NCBI RefSeq assembly: GCF_007066085.1
Contig: NZ_CP041405.1
Span: forward strand, 4,791,001-4,855,000
DNA from: Paenibacillus thiaminolyticus
GTDB taxonomy: Bacteria; Bacillota; Bacilli; Paenibacillales; Paenibacillaceae
Length of the DNA stretch: 64,000 bases
Direction of reading: 5' to 3'
The notes beneath the pieces were generated by a model. It saw only the letters and a program-made list of their open reading frames with translations, did not search any database and was not told where the DNA came from. Shown one piece after another: positions 34,583-45,347 of the stretch. Each line of letters opens with the position of its first letter. Position 1 is the first letter of the stretch. The translations under genes were made by a program, and so were the position numbers.

Positions 34583-34735
34583 TATAGACCGGATACAGGC
34601 TGGATAATGGCCGGATATAGGTCGATATAGGCTAGATATAGGTCGGATACAGACCGGATGCAGGTCCGATATAGGTTGGATATAGTCGGATATAGACCGG
34701 ATATAGTCGGATATCGACCGGATATAGGCTGGATC
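34583..34735 (+). repeat. Tandem array of 10-11-bp GGATATAG(G/A)CC units
   Basis: About fourteen head-to-tail units, nearly all GGATA-T/C-AG followed by GCC/GTC/ACC/TC, alternate 11 and 10 bases. They lie between the stop codon and the terminator of the dehydrogenase gene, so they are part of its 3' untranslated region. The unequal units resemble slipped-strand products. In one minus-strand frame it reads as I-R-S-I-S-D-Y-like repeats, which is a by-product. Confidence 0.9.
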
Positions 34736-34763
34736 TCTGCGTGAGCGGGGATCCGGTTTTTTT
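34731..34763 (+). terminator. Likely terminator of the dehydrogenase transcript
   Basis: GGATC near 34731 pairs with GATCC at 34750-34754, followed by GG and seven T (34757-34763). The upstream repeat also offers CCGGAT, which could extend the stem. Confidence 0.65.
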
Positions 34764-34938
34764 GCGCGCACTCAGCTTGAACGATATATACGAGCCTATG
34801 TTCAGTGTTATAGGAAAGATAAGCGTGTGGAATGCCAGGGCGGCTGGTGCCAGAGCCGGGCGAAGCGGAGGAAGATGGAGCTGGCAGCGAAATCCTGCGA
34901 TAATTCATCAATTTATACCATTTTAACCGATATTTGAT

Positions 34939-35076
34939 GAAATTCCTGCAAAAGTACATTATTTTCGCTAATTTTTACTTTCTTTCTGCTGCACAGGCTG
35001 AAATTGATGCAGTTTTGCAGGAATCCATACAACGGAGTAAACGCCGTAATGAAAAGCTGCATTTTAGCAGTTTCTC
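34939..35076 (+). repeat. Second site of the GCAGTTTTGCAGGAATT repeat family
   Basis: Three units of about 50-59 bp begin GAAATTCCTGCAAAA (34939), GAAATTGATGCAGTTTTGCAGGAAT (34998) and GAAAAGCTGCATTTTAGCAG (35049). The middle one shares the TGCAGTTTTGCAGGA core of the array at 3.61-3.90 kb, and the first shares its GAAATTCCTGCA start. Non-coding. Confidence 0.65.
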
Positions 35077-35191
35077 GGCAAGTCGAGCATTGACCCATTG
35101 AGAAGCAGAGGGCTATCTCACTGCAGCAGGCTAGAAACTGCTGTGAGCGAGCCCCTTCATATGGGTGGATATCACAGGCACAACATAGACA

Positions 35192-35216
35192 GAGGGGCGA
35201 CAATGCCCCTCTTTTT
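35192..35216 (+). terminator. Plus-strand terminator
   Basis: GAGGGGC (35192-35198) pairs with GCCCCTC (35205-35211) and runs into five T. No plus-strand gene lies just upstream, so it stops read-through toward the convergent SDR gene or belongs to a lost transcript. Confidence 0.75.
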
Positions 35217-35236
35217 CATAGCAATGGCCGGAGACC

Positions 35237-35965
35237 TTACTGCGGATTCGTCGTCCAGATGCCGGCGGTCTTGACGAAGACGCGCTGCGGAAGCTTCAAG
35301 GCGGCGAGCGCGAGCTCGGCGACATCCTCCGGCTGCATCATCCGGTCTTCTTCGCCGATTTTGAGCCCGGCGTTGACGGCCAATTCCGTATTGACGGTGC
35401 TCGGCGTGAGCGCCGTCACGCGAATGTTGTGCTTGCGCACCTCCTGCATCAGCGCCTCGGTCAAGCCCATGACCGCGAACTTGGACGCGTTATAGGCGGA
35501 GCCGGTCGCGAAGCCGCGCTCGCCCGCCGTCGAAGAAATATTGATAATGCTGCCTTCGTTCTGGGCGATGAGGCCCGGCAGCACGGCGCGCGTAACATAG
35601 TAGGTGCCCATCAGGTTCACCTGAATGATGCGCTCCCATTCCTGCACAGGCATGTCGGCGAGCGTGCCGAACGACGCGATGCCCGCGTTGTTGATGACGA
35701 TATGAATCGGGCCGAGCTGCTCTTGAATAGAAGCGACTGCATGGTCCACTTCGGCTTGCAAGCCGACATCGGCTGCGGCGATCGCAACCTTAACATCATA
35801 TTGCCCGTCCAACTCGGCCTTGAGCGACTCCAGATCAGACTGGGTGCGGGCAATGAGCCCGAGGTGCGTGCCTTCCTTGGCAAGCGCGACGGCTAATGCT
35901 TTGCCGATTCCTTTTCCGGCGCCGGTAATGAGGGCTGTCTTGTTCGCGAGATTGTTCAGTTCCAT
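35237..35965 (-). CDS. Short-chain dehydrogenase/reductase (FabG-like)
   Basis: 242 residues from the ATG at 35965, with AAGGAGAGACG before it; the longer frame has no site. The NAD(P) site is TALITGAGKGIGKALAVALAKEG, then NNAGI, the catalytic Ser in INISSTAGERG and the YNASK pair. This is a complete classical SDR. It resembles 3-oxoacyl-ACP reductases, but there is no fatty-acid gene nearby, so the substrate is open. It is a single gene on the minus strand. Confidence 0.88.
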   Translation of the reverse strand: MELNNLANKTALITGAGKGIGKALAVALAKEGTHLGLIARTQSDLESLKAELDGQYDVKVAIAAADVGLQAEVDHAVASIQEQLGPIHIVINNAGIASFGTLADMPVQEWERIIQVNLMGTYYVTRAVLPGLIAQNEGSIINISSTAGERGFATGSAYNASKFAVMGLTEALMQEVRKHNIRVTALTPSTVNTELAVNAGLKIGEEDRMMQPEDVAELALAALKLPQRVFVKTAGIWTTNPQ

Positions 35966-36362
35966 AGGTACGTCTCTCCTTTTTGGGTTCATCATTTGCG
36001 CCAATAGCGCATGGTACATGCCAATTCACTCCGATCCTGCAGATCCCGCGTTAGCGCTGCGCATGCAGGGTCCGCCGTCTTCGGATGATGTAGGTTCACA
36101 AGGAGTGTGCTCTCTTTATTATAGGTGACCTAGCGGACAAGATCATATCCATCGTTCAGCCTAATGCATCTTATCGGTAATACGGCATCATATGTGGCGG
36201 CATCATGCGGCGCGGCAGGGTGCAAGGGCTGGTTCCACTCTTGGGGCAGGGTTCGTTTAAATCTCCGAATTTGTATGGTAGTATATTGCTAGCTGCACTT
36301 TCGTTCATTTTTGACAGGCAAGAAGCCAGGATGAGAGAATAATTCCACAGAAGCGGGTTGTC
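35966..36362. other. 397-base divergent gap
   Basis: No gene is supported. It holds the 5' ends of the SDR and deoR transcripts. TATGGTAGTATATTGC near 36.28 kb offers candidate -10 boxes for deoR, but no -35 partner is clear. Confidence 0.5.
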
Positions 36363-37301
36363 ATGATGGATCAGGATAAACGTCGGCTAAGCATCGAAGC
36401 CGCAAGAATGTACTACATGTCAGATTATAGTCAAATCGAGATCGCATCCATGCTCGGCGTCTCCCGTCCGACGGTATCGAGGCTGCTGCAATATGCCAAA
36501 GACCAGGGCTATGTCCGCATCAACATCGTCGATCCGCTCGAGGATCTGGATGAATTGGGAGATCGCGTCAAGCAGAAGTATGAACTGGATACGGCGCTCG
36601 TATGCTATTCCCCTGTGAATGAGTACCACGAAATTCAGAAAAATATTAGCCAAAAAGCGGCCGATTATTTAGTGGAGACGGTCCAGGACACGGACATTAT
36701 CGGCGTTACCTGGGGGAGAACGATGCATGCCGTGGCGGTTCGGCTGCAGGAGAAGCAGGTGCGGGGCGTCGAGGTTGTTCAACTCAAAGGCGGCATCAGC
36801 TACTCCCATGTCAATACCTATGCGGCGGAGACGGTCAATTTATTCGCATCGGCATTCCAGACGATTGCCCGCTATTTGCCGCTGCCCGTTATATTCGACA
36901 GCATTGCCCTGAAGCAGATGGTGGAGGAGGATCGGCATATCCACCGGATTATTCAATTGGGGAAGCAAGCGAACATCGCGGTCTTTACCGTAGGCACCGT
37001 GAATGATGATGCGCTGCTGTTCCAGTTGGGATATTTGAGCAAGGAAGAGAAGAAGCTGCTGCAGCGTACCGGTGTCGGCGACATTTGTTCGCGCTTTTTC
37101 GACAAGGATGGGAATATATGCAGCGAAGATATTAACAACCGGACCGTCGGAATCGATTTGCCGGATCTGCGGAAGAAGGAGAAATCGATTCTCATCGCCG
37201 GCGGCCAGCATAAGATCGAAGCGATTCGGGCCGCGCTTATTGGCAAATACGCCAATATTATCGTAACGGACCAATTCACGGCGCAAGCGCTGCTGCAATA
37301 A
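36363..37301 (+). CDS. deoR: DeoR (SorC-family) regulator of deoxyribonucleoside catabolism
   Basis: 312 residues, SorC-type. The HTH is IEAARMYYMSDYSQIEIASMLGVSRPTVSRLLQYA near residues 10-45, followed by the sugar-binding domain with IIGVTWGRTMHAVA and the C-terminal DLPDLRKKEKSILIAGG. This matches B. subtilis DeoR, whose inducer is deoxyribose-5-phosphate and whose targets are dra-nupC-pdp. Those same genes follow directly here, separated only by a terminator and promoter. The Met at 36366 is an equally likely start. Confidence 0.88.
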   Translation: MMDQDKRRLSIEAARMYYMSDYSQIEIASMLGVSRPTVSRLLQYAKDQGYVRINIVDPLEDLDELGDRVKQKYELDTALVCYSPVNEYHEIQKNISQKAADYLVETVQDTDIIGVTWGRTMHAVAVRLQEKQVRGVEVVQLKGGISYSHVNTYAAETVNLFASAFQTIARYLPLPVIFDSIALKQMVEEDRHIHRIIQLGKQANIAVFTVGTVNDDALLFQLGYLSKEEKKLLQRTGVGDICSRFFDKDGNICSEDINNRTVGIDLPDLRKKEKSILIAGGQHKIEAIRAALIGKYANIIVTDQFTAQALLQ

Positions 37302-37322
37302 TGCATGATTCGGTAAACCTAT

Positions 37323-37379
37323 GCCCCTTGTAAAGGTGCGGGAGAACAAGACTCCACGCCTTCTCCGAGGGGCTTTTTT
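37323..37379 (+). terminator. Terminator of deoR
   Basis: GCCCCT (37323-37328) pairs with AGGGGC (37368-37373), directly followed by six T. The interior can pair further, but imperfectly. Confidence 0.75.
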
Positions 37380-37466
37380 GTATGTCCACGGCCCCAATAT
37401 AACAAACTACTGTTTGTCGGCATGGCAAGTTCACGAAGTTGGCATGAACATAATTTCTGTGAAGTG

Positions 37467-37496
37467 TTTACATTGGTTCAAGAGGCGTGTTATGAT
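37467..37496 (+). promoter_or_regulatory. Promoter of the deoC operon
   Basis: TTTACA (37467-37472) and TATGAT (37491-37496) are 18 bases apart. This fits a sigma-A promoter about 78 bases before the deoC ATG. A DeoR operator is expected here, but no clear palindrome was identified. Confidence 0.7.
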
Positions 37497-37574
37497 ACCT
37501 GTGAAATCAATATGGTTAATCTATAACTATAATGCCTAAAAGTATGATGACTAAATTTTCAAGGGGTGTACCGC

Positions 37575-38698
<1,124 letters not shown>

Positions 38699-38779
38699 GC
38701 TTTCTTGTCCTGGACCCTTTGTAAGCGGTAACAGGAATCCGGATCTGTTTTGCATGCTTGAGCTTGGGAGGAACTTGAG

Positions 38780-39970
38780 ATGAAATATGTGATTGCTATT
38801 ATCGGATTGCTGGCCGTTTTCGGACTGACCTACATGGCGAGCAAGGATCGTAGCCGCATCCGCTATCGGCCGCTGGCGCAAATGATTGTGCTTCAGATCA
38901 TCCTTGCGTTTGTATTATTGAACACGACGGTGGGCGAGACGCTGATTCGGGGATTTGCCTCCGTGTTCGAAGCGCTGTTGGCCTATGCGGCGGAAGGCGT
39001 TAATTTTGTGTTCGGCGGCATCGTGAACGAAGGACAGGGCACGCAATTTTTCCTGATGGTTCTGCTGCCGATTGTATTCATATCCGCGCTGATAGGCATT
39101 TTGCAATATACCAAGATTTTGCCGTTCATTATTAAATATATCGGCCTTGCACTCAGCAAGGTGAACGGAATGGGCAAGCTGGAATCTTATAATGCGGTTG
39201 CTTCCGCCATACTGGGGCAATCAGAAGTGTTTATTTCAGTCAAGAAGCAGATCGGCATGCTGCCGGAGCGCCGTCTGTATACGCTCTGTGCTTCCGCCAT
39301 GTCGACGGTCTCCATGTCCATTGTCGGGGCGTACATGACGATGATCGAGCCGAAATATGTCGTCACGGCGCTCGTGCTGAACCTGTTCGGCGGCTTCATT
39401 ATCGCATCGATTCTGAATCCGTATACGGTGTCGAAGGAAGAGGACATTCTTGAGGTTCAGGAAGAGCACAAGCAATCCTTTTTTGAAATGCTGGGCGAAT
39501 ACATTATGGACGGGTTCAAGGTGGCGATTACCGTCGCTGCGATGCTGATCGGCTTCGTCGCCTTGATTGCGTTGATTAACGGCCTGTTCGGAACCCTCTT
39601 CGGCATTACGTTCCAGCAAATTTTGGGTTATATTTTTGCGCCGATCGCGTTCCTTATGGGCGTGCCTTGGAAGGAGACGGTCGATGCAGGCAGCATCATG
39701 GCGACGAAAATGGTCGCCAATGAATTCGTGGCGATGCTCGATCTGTCCGCCATGACGAAGGATAGCGTAATGTCTTCACGGACGATTGGCATCGTATCCG
39801 TTTTCCTGGTCTCGTTCGCGAATTTTTCGTCTATCGGCATTATTTCCGGGGCCGTGAAGGGGCTGCATGAGAAGCAGGGCAACACGGTCGCCCGCTTCGG
39901 CCTGCGCTTGCTGTACGGCGCCACGATGGTCAGTGTGCTGTCGGCCACGGTTGCCGGTCTGTTCCTGTAA
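38780..39970 (+). CDS. nupC: Nucleoside transporter NupC
   Basis: 396 residues, about nine to ten membrane helices. The CNT domain covers the chain: [29 protein letters not shown] and [10 protein letters not shown] are the substrate-gate motifs. It imports nucleosides with proton motive force. GGGAGGAAC precedes the ATG. It is the same family as the truncated gene at the left edge, but a separate paralogue. Its place between cdd and deoD matches the drm/dra-nupC-pdp logic of B. subtilis. Confidence 0.94.
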   Translation: MKYVIAIIGLLAVFGLTYMASKDRSRIRYRPLAQMIVLQIILAFVLLNTTVGETLIRGFASVFEALLAYAAEGVNFVFGGIVNEGQGTQFFLMVLLPIVFISALIGILQYTKILPFIIKYIGLALSKVNGMGKLESYNAVASAILGQSEVFISVKKQIGMLPERRLYTLCASAMSTVSMSIVGAYMTMIEPKYVVTALVLNLFGGFIIASILNPYTVSKEEDILEVQEEHKQSFFEMLGEYIMDGFKVAITVAAMLIGFVALIALINGLFGTLFGITFQQILGYIFAPIAFLMGVPWKETVDAGSIMATKMVANEFVAMLDLSAMTKDSVMSSRTIGIVSVFLVSFANFSSIGIISGAVKGLHEKQGNTVARFGLRLLYGATMVSVLSATVAGLFL

Positions 39971-40046
39971 GGAATCGCAACCAACATATATAGTCGCGAT
40001 GCCGAGGTTCCCTTGCGGAACGCGGCTCGCTGGCTGACGGAGGAGG

Positions 40047-40763
40047 ATGAACGGGTTGAGCGTTCACATTGGAGCGAAGCAAGGCGAGATTGCAGAGTCG
40101 ATACTGCTTCCGGGCGATCCGCTGCGAGCGAAGCATATTGCGGAGACATATATGGAGGATATCGTGTGCTATAACGAGGTGAGGGGCATGCTGGGCTTCA
40201 CCGGCACCTATCGCGGGAAGCGGATATCGGTTCAAGGCACGGGCATGGGCATCCCGACGACGAGCATATATGTCAATGAACTGATTTCGGATTACGGCGT
40301 CAAAAATTTGATCCGGGTCGGCACCTGCGGCGCGATGCAGGTGCATGTGCATGTGCGCGACGTTGTTCTGGCCCAGGCATCCTGCACCGATTCCAGCATG
40401 AACCGCCATGAATTCAGCGGGTACGATTACTCGCCGATTGCCAGCTTCCCCTTGCTGCAATTGGCCCATGAACGGGGAATGGCCAAGGGATTGAAGCTGC
40501 ATGTCGGCAACGTATTCAGCTCGGATATGTTCTATCGCGGCGACAAATCCGTCGTGAAGAAGCTGATGGATTACGGCGTGCTTGGAGTCGAAATGGAAAC
40601 GACGGCGCTGTACACGCTCGCGGCGAAGTACGGCGTCAAGGCGTTGACGATCTTGACGGTAAGCGATCATTTGCTGACCGGGGAGGAGACGTCGGCCGCC
40701 GAGCGCCAGACGACCTTCCATGACATGATGGAGGTTGCGCTGGATACGGCGATCTCGATCTAG
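40047..40763 (+). CDS. deoD: Purine nucleoside phosphorylase, DeoD type
   Basis: 238 residues, the hexameric class. It splits purine (deoxy)nucleosides with phosphate to base and (deoxy)ribose-1-phosphate. Motifs: [37 protein letters not shown] and [10 protein letters not shown] with the catalytic Asp. Some opening residues (GLSVHIGAK) match B. subtilis DeoD. GGAGGAGG precedes the ATG. Confidence 0.96.
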   Translation: MNGLSVHIGAKQGEIAESILLPGDPLRAKHIAETYMEDIVCYNEVRGMLGFTGTYRGKRISVQGTGMGIPTTSIYVNELISDYGVKNLIRVGTCGAMQVHVHVRDVVLAQASCTDSSMNRHEFSGYDYSPIASFPLLQLAHERGMAKGLKLHVGNVFSSDMFYRGDKSVVKKLMDYGVLGVEMETTALYTLAAKYGVKALTILTVSDHLLTGEETSAAERQTTFHDMMEVALDTAISI

Positions 40764-40845
40764 CGGTTCGAGAGCGGTTAGGCAAGCAGTCCGCCTCAGA
40801 CGGGGCAGCGCATCAATCAACGGGAGACAGGGAGGAGCATCAACG

Positions 40846-42147
40846 ATGAGAATGGTGGATTTGATTGCGAAGAAGCGGGATGGCAAGGAGCTGACGACGG
40901 AGGAGATCAACTTCGTCATCGAAGGATACACGAAGGGGGACATTCCCGATTATCAGGTGAGCGCCTGGGCCATGGCCATTTATTTTCAGGATATGTCGGA
41001 GCGGGAACGGGCCGATCTGACGATGGCGATGGTGAACTCCGGGGACACGATCGATCTGTCGGCCATTGAAGGCATCAAGGTGGATAAGCATTCGACCGGG
41101 GGCGTCGGGGATACGACGACGCTCGTGCTGGCGCCGCTCGTCGCGGCATTGGATATTCCGGTGGCGAAGATGTCAGGGCGCGGGCTCGGCCATACGGGCG
41201 GCACGATCGACAAGCTGGAATCGATCGAAGGGTTCCATGTCGAGATTAGCAAGGACGAGTTCGTGAATCTCGTCAATACGCATAAGATTGCCGTCATCGG
41301 ACAGACGGGCAACCTGACGCCGGCGGACAAGAAGCTGTATGCGCTGCGCGATGTGACCGGCACGGTGAATTCGATTCCGCTTATCGCGAGCTCGATCATG
41401 AGCAAGAAGATCGCGGCAGGATCCGATGCGATCGTGCTTGACGTGAAGACAGGTGCCGGCGCCTTCATGAAGACGGCAGAGGATGCCAAAGAGCTGGCGC
41501 ACGCGATGGTCAGCATCGGTAACAACATCGGCCGCAAGACGATGGCCGTCATCTCGGACATGAGCCAGCCGCTTGGGCGCGCGATCGGCAACTCCCTAGA
41601 GGTCCAGGAAGCGATCGATACGCTGCGCGGGCACGGGCCGGCCGATCTGGAAGAGCTGTGCCTGGCGCTGGGCCGGCAGATGGTCTATCTTGCGGGCAAG
41701 GCCGCAACCTTGGAAGAAGCGGAGCAGCAATTGAAGGAAGTTATCCGCAACGGCAAGGCCTTGGAGAAGTTCAAGGAATTCATCGCGAATCAGGGCGGCA
41801 ATCCAGCTGTGGCCGACGATCCGAGTCTGCTTCCGCAAGCGTCCTGCCTGATCGAAGTCCCGGCACGCCAGGACGGCGTCGTCGCCGAGATCGTCGCGGA
41901 CGAGATTGGAACGGCAGCCATGCTGCTCGGCGCGGGACGCGCGACGAAGGATTCCGAGATTGATCTGGCGGTCGGCCTGATGCTGAACAAGAAGATCGGG
42001 GACCGGGTTCAGGCAGGAGAGTCCCTCGTAACGATTTATGCGAATCGCGAGAACGTCGACGATGTCATCGAGAAGATTTACGCGAACATCCGCATCGGCG
42101 ACCATGCGGAAGCACCGGTGCTCGTACATGATATTGTAATGGAATAA
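40846..42147 (+). CDS. pdp: Pyrimidine-nucleoside phosphorylase
   Basis: 433 residues from the ATG at 40846 (GGAGG 10 bases before). It phosphorolyses uridine, deoxyuridine and thymidine. Signature [22 protein letters not shown] with the phosphate-binding glycines, then [19 protein letters not shown] and [11 protein letters not shown]. Size equals B. subtilis Pdp. Last gene before a strong stem-loop. The deoxyribose-1-phosphate it makes needs a phosphopentomutase (drm), which is not in this window. Confidence 0.96.
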   Translation: MRMVDLIAKKRDGKELTTEEINFVIEGYTKGDIPDYQVSAWAMAIYFQDMSERERADLTMAMVNSGDTIDLSAIEGIKVDKHSTGGVGDTTTLVLAPLVAALDIPVAKMSGRGLGHTGGTIDKLESIEGFHVEISKDEFVNLVNTHKIAVIGQTGNLTPADKKLYALRDVTGTVNSIPLIASSIMSKKIAAGSDAIVLDVKTGAGAFMKTAEDAKELAHAMVSIGNNIGRKTMAVISDMSQPLGRAIGNSLEVQEAIDTLRGHGPADLEELCLALGRQMVYLAGKAATLEEAEQQLKEVIRNGKALEKFKEFIANQGGNPAVADDPSLLPQASCLIEVPARQDGVVAEIVADEIGTAAMLLGAGRATKDSEIDLAVGLMLNKKIGDRVQAGESLVTIYANRENVDDVIEKIYANIRIGDHAEAPVLVHDIVME

Positions 42148-42161
42148 GCCAGCCATTGTGC

Positions 42162-42190
42162 AGCCCCCGTCTTGCTATAAGACGGGGGCT
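42162..42190 (+). terminator. Terminator of the deo operon
   Basis: A perfect 12-bp GC-rich stem (42162-42173 with 42179-42190) with a 5-base loop follows the pdp stop by 14 bases. The T-tract (GTTGTCC) is weak. Confidence 0.8.
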
Positions 42191-42278
42191 GTTGTCCATA
42201 ATGATATATGCGAACCATAGCAGCGGGACAGACCATCGCGACGTTCAAATATATCGCAAGAGGGGCAATGAAGCCCCT

Positions 42279-42941
42279 CTACTGGAATAACGCCTCTATT
42301 TTTTCCCGGTCATAGTCCAATATCCAATCGTTGAACTCTTCATAGAGCGGCCGCAGCGGATCTACGTCAGCGCAGATGACGTCGCACCCCCGATCATCAT
42401 AGAGATGGTAAATCATTTTTTTCGTCTTGTTGATGAAATAAATGTCGATGCCGCTGCGGGGGAAGCGTTTTAAGATTTGCATAGGATGCCGGAAATCCTC
42501 GTGGCTGATTGCCGTCAGAAGCGGGATGTAGCGCAGGTCGCTTTTGCGGCAGAGCAGCACAAAGCGGTGGGTGACCTCATTATTCTCCTCTTGCCCCTCG
42601 CCATCCTCTCCAAAAAGGTTGGGCAGCACTTGATGCCGCAGCGTTCGTATCCGCTTTTTGTTCTTTACATATTTGGGATAGACTCTGGCCGGCCGGCGCT
42701 GCAGCCGGGTGTCGCTCGCATCGCAATGAATGTCGGTGACGAAGAAAATATCGTCGGAATCATCAAATACAAACTCAAAAATTCCAATGCTTCTGTCTCG
42801 GATCTGGCGTAGATTGCAGGGCTCTTCATGATCTGCCCACGGGATCGCGATTTCGAAGCGAATGCCGCAGTTCCAGCGGTACGGTACTAACGTCATGCTC
42901 CCGAAATGCTCTTCCATAAATTGATTTAACAAATCGCTCAC
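42279..42941 (-). CDS. DUF3885-domain protein
   Basis: 220 residues, soluble. The C-terminal YHLYDDRGCDVICADVDPLRPLYEEFNDWILDYDRE is the DUF3885 signature. The N-terminus (WNCGIRFEIAIPW) and IFEFVFDDSDDIFFVTD also fit. These proteins are frequent in Bacillota and of unknown role. A GAGGGGC-GCCCCTC hairpin just beyond its stop (about 42261-42282) may end the transcript. Confidence 0.85.
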   Translation of the reverse strand: MSDLLNQFMEEHFGSMTLVPYRWNCGIRFEIAIPWADHEEPCNLRQIRDRSIGIFEFVFDDSDDIFFVTDIHCDASDTRLQRRPARVYPKYVKNKKRIRTLRHQVLPNLFGEDGEGQEENNEVTHRFVLLCRKSDLRYIPLLTAISHEDFRHPMQILKRFPRSGIDIYFINKTKKMIYHLYDDRGCDVICADVDPLRPLYEEFNDWILDYDREKIEALFQ

Positions 42942-43091
42942 GTTTGTCCTCCCTAGACGGGTATTTGATCAGCCTTTCCTCCATTAATTATAAAAGATAA
43001 CGGAGAAATCCGCGAAGCAGTAGCAAGTAAGGAGAACCGGCATACGATATAACAGGATATCCGCCTATTAATTGCCGGGAAGGTGTTGTGA

Positions 43092-43592
43092 TTGAGACAA
43101 AATGAGATGTGGCAGCCTGTATTAACTGAATTATACAACAGTCTATATGGCCAACAGATGGTCTGTTCCATGAGCACGGAGTTGTTTCATATACCTGAAA
43201 CGCAAAATTTACAAGGGAATTCAGAAATGCATGCCAGTCTTGTCCCTGCGTCTTATCATCGGGTGACGGCGGCCGGTTCAGCCCAACGATTGGTGAACGG
43301 AGAGAGTGCCCCGACCATTATTGCCACACTGGTCGCCTGCATACAGAATGCCGAGCGGCTGGATCGCGGCGTACATTCCGGTTTATTGGTCATGAGAGAT
43401 GCCGCTCCAGCGGCCTACAAGCCCGTAATCGAAATCATCATCCGCTGGCAGGAGCACGCTGAATCGCATCTGCAAAAGGCAAAGGAATTGACGAATCAAA
43501 ATATTGGCGCAGCCCCTCGGTTTGGATATTATACCGGCCTTCGACACGGAAAAAGCTGCTCATGTCAGCGAAATAGGGCTGTTTACTATTGA
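43092..43592 (+). CDS. Hypothetical protein, 166 residues
   Basis: The TTG at 43092 has GGGAAGG before it at good spacing; the ATG at 43107 is the alternative. No signal or membrane helix. The middle (ATLVACIQNAERLDRGVHSGLLVMRDAAPAAYKPVIEIIIRWQEHAESHLQKAKEL) is helical with conserved-looking acids and histidines. The C-terminus is Cys/Arg-rich (KSCSCQRNR). No family recognised. Confidence 0.55.
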   Translation: MRQNEMWQPVLTELYNSLYGQQMVCSMSTELFHIPETQNLQGNSEMHASLVPASYHRVTAAGSAQRLVNGESAPTIIATLVACIQNAERLDRGVHSGLLVMRDAAPAAYKPVIEIIIRWQEHAESHLQKAKELTNQNIGAAPRFGYYTGLRHGKSCSCQRNRAVYY

Positions 43593-43647
43593 AATAGATG
43601 CTTGGGTGATTTGACCGCGTAATTCTCCATATGAATGTGTGTGACGA

Positions 43648-43687
43648 ACCTGCAGATATGGGAACTGCTCCCGCTGCAGGTTTTTTT
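43648..43687 (+). terminator. Strong two-part hairpin terminator
   Basis: ACCTGCAG (43648-43655) pairs with CTGCAGGT (43674-43681), an inner GGGA/TCCC adds four pairs, and the run of T begins immediately. Confidence 0.88.
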
Positions 43688-43716
43688 GATGAAAATATGA
43701 TATAGGGGAGTCAACA

Positions 43717-44451
43717 ATGCTACAATATTCGACAGACATACTGCCGCATGCGAATGGGGGATACAGCAGGATGAACAACACCGAGAAGACCATTATTGAC
43801 AAATTGAATCTCCGCCAATATTCGACGAAGCTGATATTGGGCAAGCCGGATGATATCTCCGATTTCGATGAACTGGAGTACGACACGTCGGCGGTCAAAG
43901 CAAAATACAGCCTCATTTTTACGTTCATCTTCAACTTGGAGGAGTTCGTTAGCCAGTTGAATGAGGTGATTGAACGGCACCTGCTCGAAGAGGGCGGATA
44001 TCTGTTCTTCGCCTATCCGAAGAAAAATAATCCGAAGTACGCGGAATATATTGAGCGGGACAGCTTCTTCGCCCAAGTCCCTATGGATGAGGATGGATAT
44101 GTGCAGGGCAGCGCGATTAAGTTCGCCCGCATGGTGAGCCTGAACGACGTATTTACCGTCATCGGGCTGAAATCCCAGGCGAAGAAGGCGGCAAGCTCAG
44201 CCACAGCGAAATCGAGCCAATGCGTGGATGATTATATCGGACGTGTGGAAGATATCAAGGCCTATTTGCAGCATGACGAGGAAATCGGGAAACGCTATAA
44301 TCAACTGACCCCCGGCTACCAGAAAGACTGGGCGCGGTATGTATACAGCGCGAAGAAAAAGGAAACGCAGGACAAGAGACTGGCGGAAATGAAAACCGTG
44401 CTGGCCGAAGGCTGCAAATCCATGGATCTATATAGAAGAAACAAGAAATAA
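43717..44451 (+). CDS. YdeI/OmpD-associated family protein with N-terminal DUF3052-like part
   Basis: 244 residues from the ATG at 43717 (GGGGAG 7 bases before); 43771 is an alternative. The C-terminal block NQLTPGYQKDWARYVYSAKKKETQDKRLAEMKTVLAEG is the YdeI/OmdA signature of bacteriocin-protection-like proteins. The N-terminal half (AKYSLIFTFIFNLEEFVSQLNE, EGGYLFFAYPKK) resembles DUF3052. Cytoplasmic, role unknown; YdeI is linked to stress and antimicrobial-peptide tolerance in enterobacteria. Confidence 0.75.
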   Translation: MLQYSTDILPHANGGYSRMNNTEKTIIDKLNLRQYSTKLILGKPDDISDFDELEYDTSAVKAKYSLIFTFIFNLEEFVSQLNEVIERHLLEEGGYLFFAYPKKNNPKYAEYIERDSFFAQVPMDEDGYVQGSAIKFARMVSLNDVFTVIGLKSQAKKAASSATAKSSQCVDDYIGRVEDIKAYLQHDEEIGKRYNQLTPGYQKDWARYVYSAKKKETQDKRLAEMKTVLAEGCKSMDLYRRNKK

Positions 44452-44529
44452 GAATGCGAAGGCGGCCAACCCGCCGCCTCCGATGAACCAAAGCGATGTC
44501 AAGCCGTTTGCCTAGGAGTTCAATCCCCG

Positions 44530-45312
44530 CTATTCCAAACAATATCCTTGCAGTTCAGCACGTTTTTCCACGGTTAAGCCGAATTCGCGCTCCAGAAACG
44601 ATTCGGCGCCTCCGTAATTCTCGTCAATCGACGAGAACACGGCCTCCATGAACTCCCTGCGCAGCGTAAGCTTGGCGATAGCATCGGCAGCTTCCTCCGG
44701 AGGCAGGACCTGAGCAAGCTGTTCTTTGATTTGTTCATTCATTGGAAGGAGCGTCTGATTCGAGAGCAGATAGTCCTCGATAATCGTGTCTCTGGGAACG
44801 CCAAGAGCCAGCAGGATGAACGCAGCCCCGATCCCGGTCCGGTCCCGGCCCGCCGCGCAATGATGGAGAATCCCCAGATTGTCCGGATTCATGATAAGGC
44901 TCATGAGCCGCTGGAAGGACGGATTGTTGATGGCCATCTGCACGTACATCGCCGCGAACGACTCAACGGTCAACTTTTTGAAGAAATTTCCTCGAACGAG
45001 CTCCCGCATGTCAGCAGGAACTTCTTGCCGCATGGCAGGGACGCGAATGTTATTGACTCCCGGAATTACAGGGTCCGGCTTCTGCTCGGCTTCTCTATCG
45101 TCACGATAGTCAAAAATCGTTCGAATTCCTAACGAATGCAGCAAGTTCAGATCCCGTTCCGTCATTCCTGCCAGCTCGGCGGAGCGGAACAAGATACCGT
45201 ATTTCACCTTGCGCCCGTCTGCGGCCTCATAGCCGCCCATATCGCGGAAATTGAACACCCCTTCAAAAGGAAGTACGCGAGTCTGAAGATGTTCGGTAAG
45301 TTGCATTGTCAT
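44530..45312 (-). CDS. Tyrosine-protein-phosphatase family protein
   Basis: 260 residues from the ATG at 45312 (GAGGTG about 10 bases before). The P-loop HHCAAGRDRTGIG (CX5R) and the opening FNFRDMGGYEAADGRKVKYGILFRSAEL place it in the Y_phosphatase3 group (dual-specific or lipid-phosphate acting). It starts only 35 bases after phnC on the same strand, so it is the last gene of the phn operon. It could release phosphate from an imported phosphorus compound; that is inferred from position. Confidence 0.85.
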   Translation of the reverse strand: MTMQLTEHLQTRVLPFEGVFNFRDMGGYEAADGRKVKYGILFRSAELAGMTERDLNLLHSLGIRTIFDYRDDREAEQKPDPVIPGVNNIRVPAMRQEVPADMRELVRGNFFKKLTVESFAAMYVQMAINNPSFQRLMSLIMNPDNLGILHHCAAGRDRTGIGAAFILLALGVPRDTIIEDYLLSNQTLLPMNEQIKEQLAQVLPPEEAADAIAKLTLRREFMEAVFSSIDENYGGAESFLEREFGLTVEKRAELQGYCLE

Positions 45313-45347
45313 AGGGAACGACACCTCTTTTTCTATGTGTTTTTAAG

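Noticed and set aside
34583..34735. GGATATAG array as a CRISPR
   Set aside because: Units are only 10-11 bases and contiguous, with no spacers and no cas genes.
33649..34959. 436-residue minus-strand open frame across the dehydrogenase gene
   Set aside because: It runs opposite a clear zinc-dehydrogenase gene and gains its length from the GGATATAG repeat; there is no domain or ribosome site.
42261..42282. Regulatory GAGGGGC hairpin shared with 32.2 and 35.2 kb
   Set aside because: All three are ordinary GC-rich stem-loops at gene ends; their likeness is explained by terminator function.
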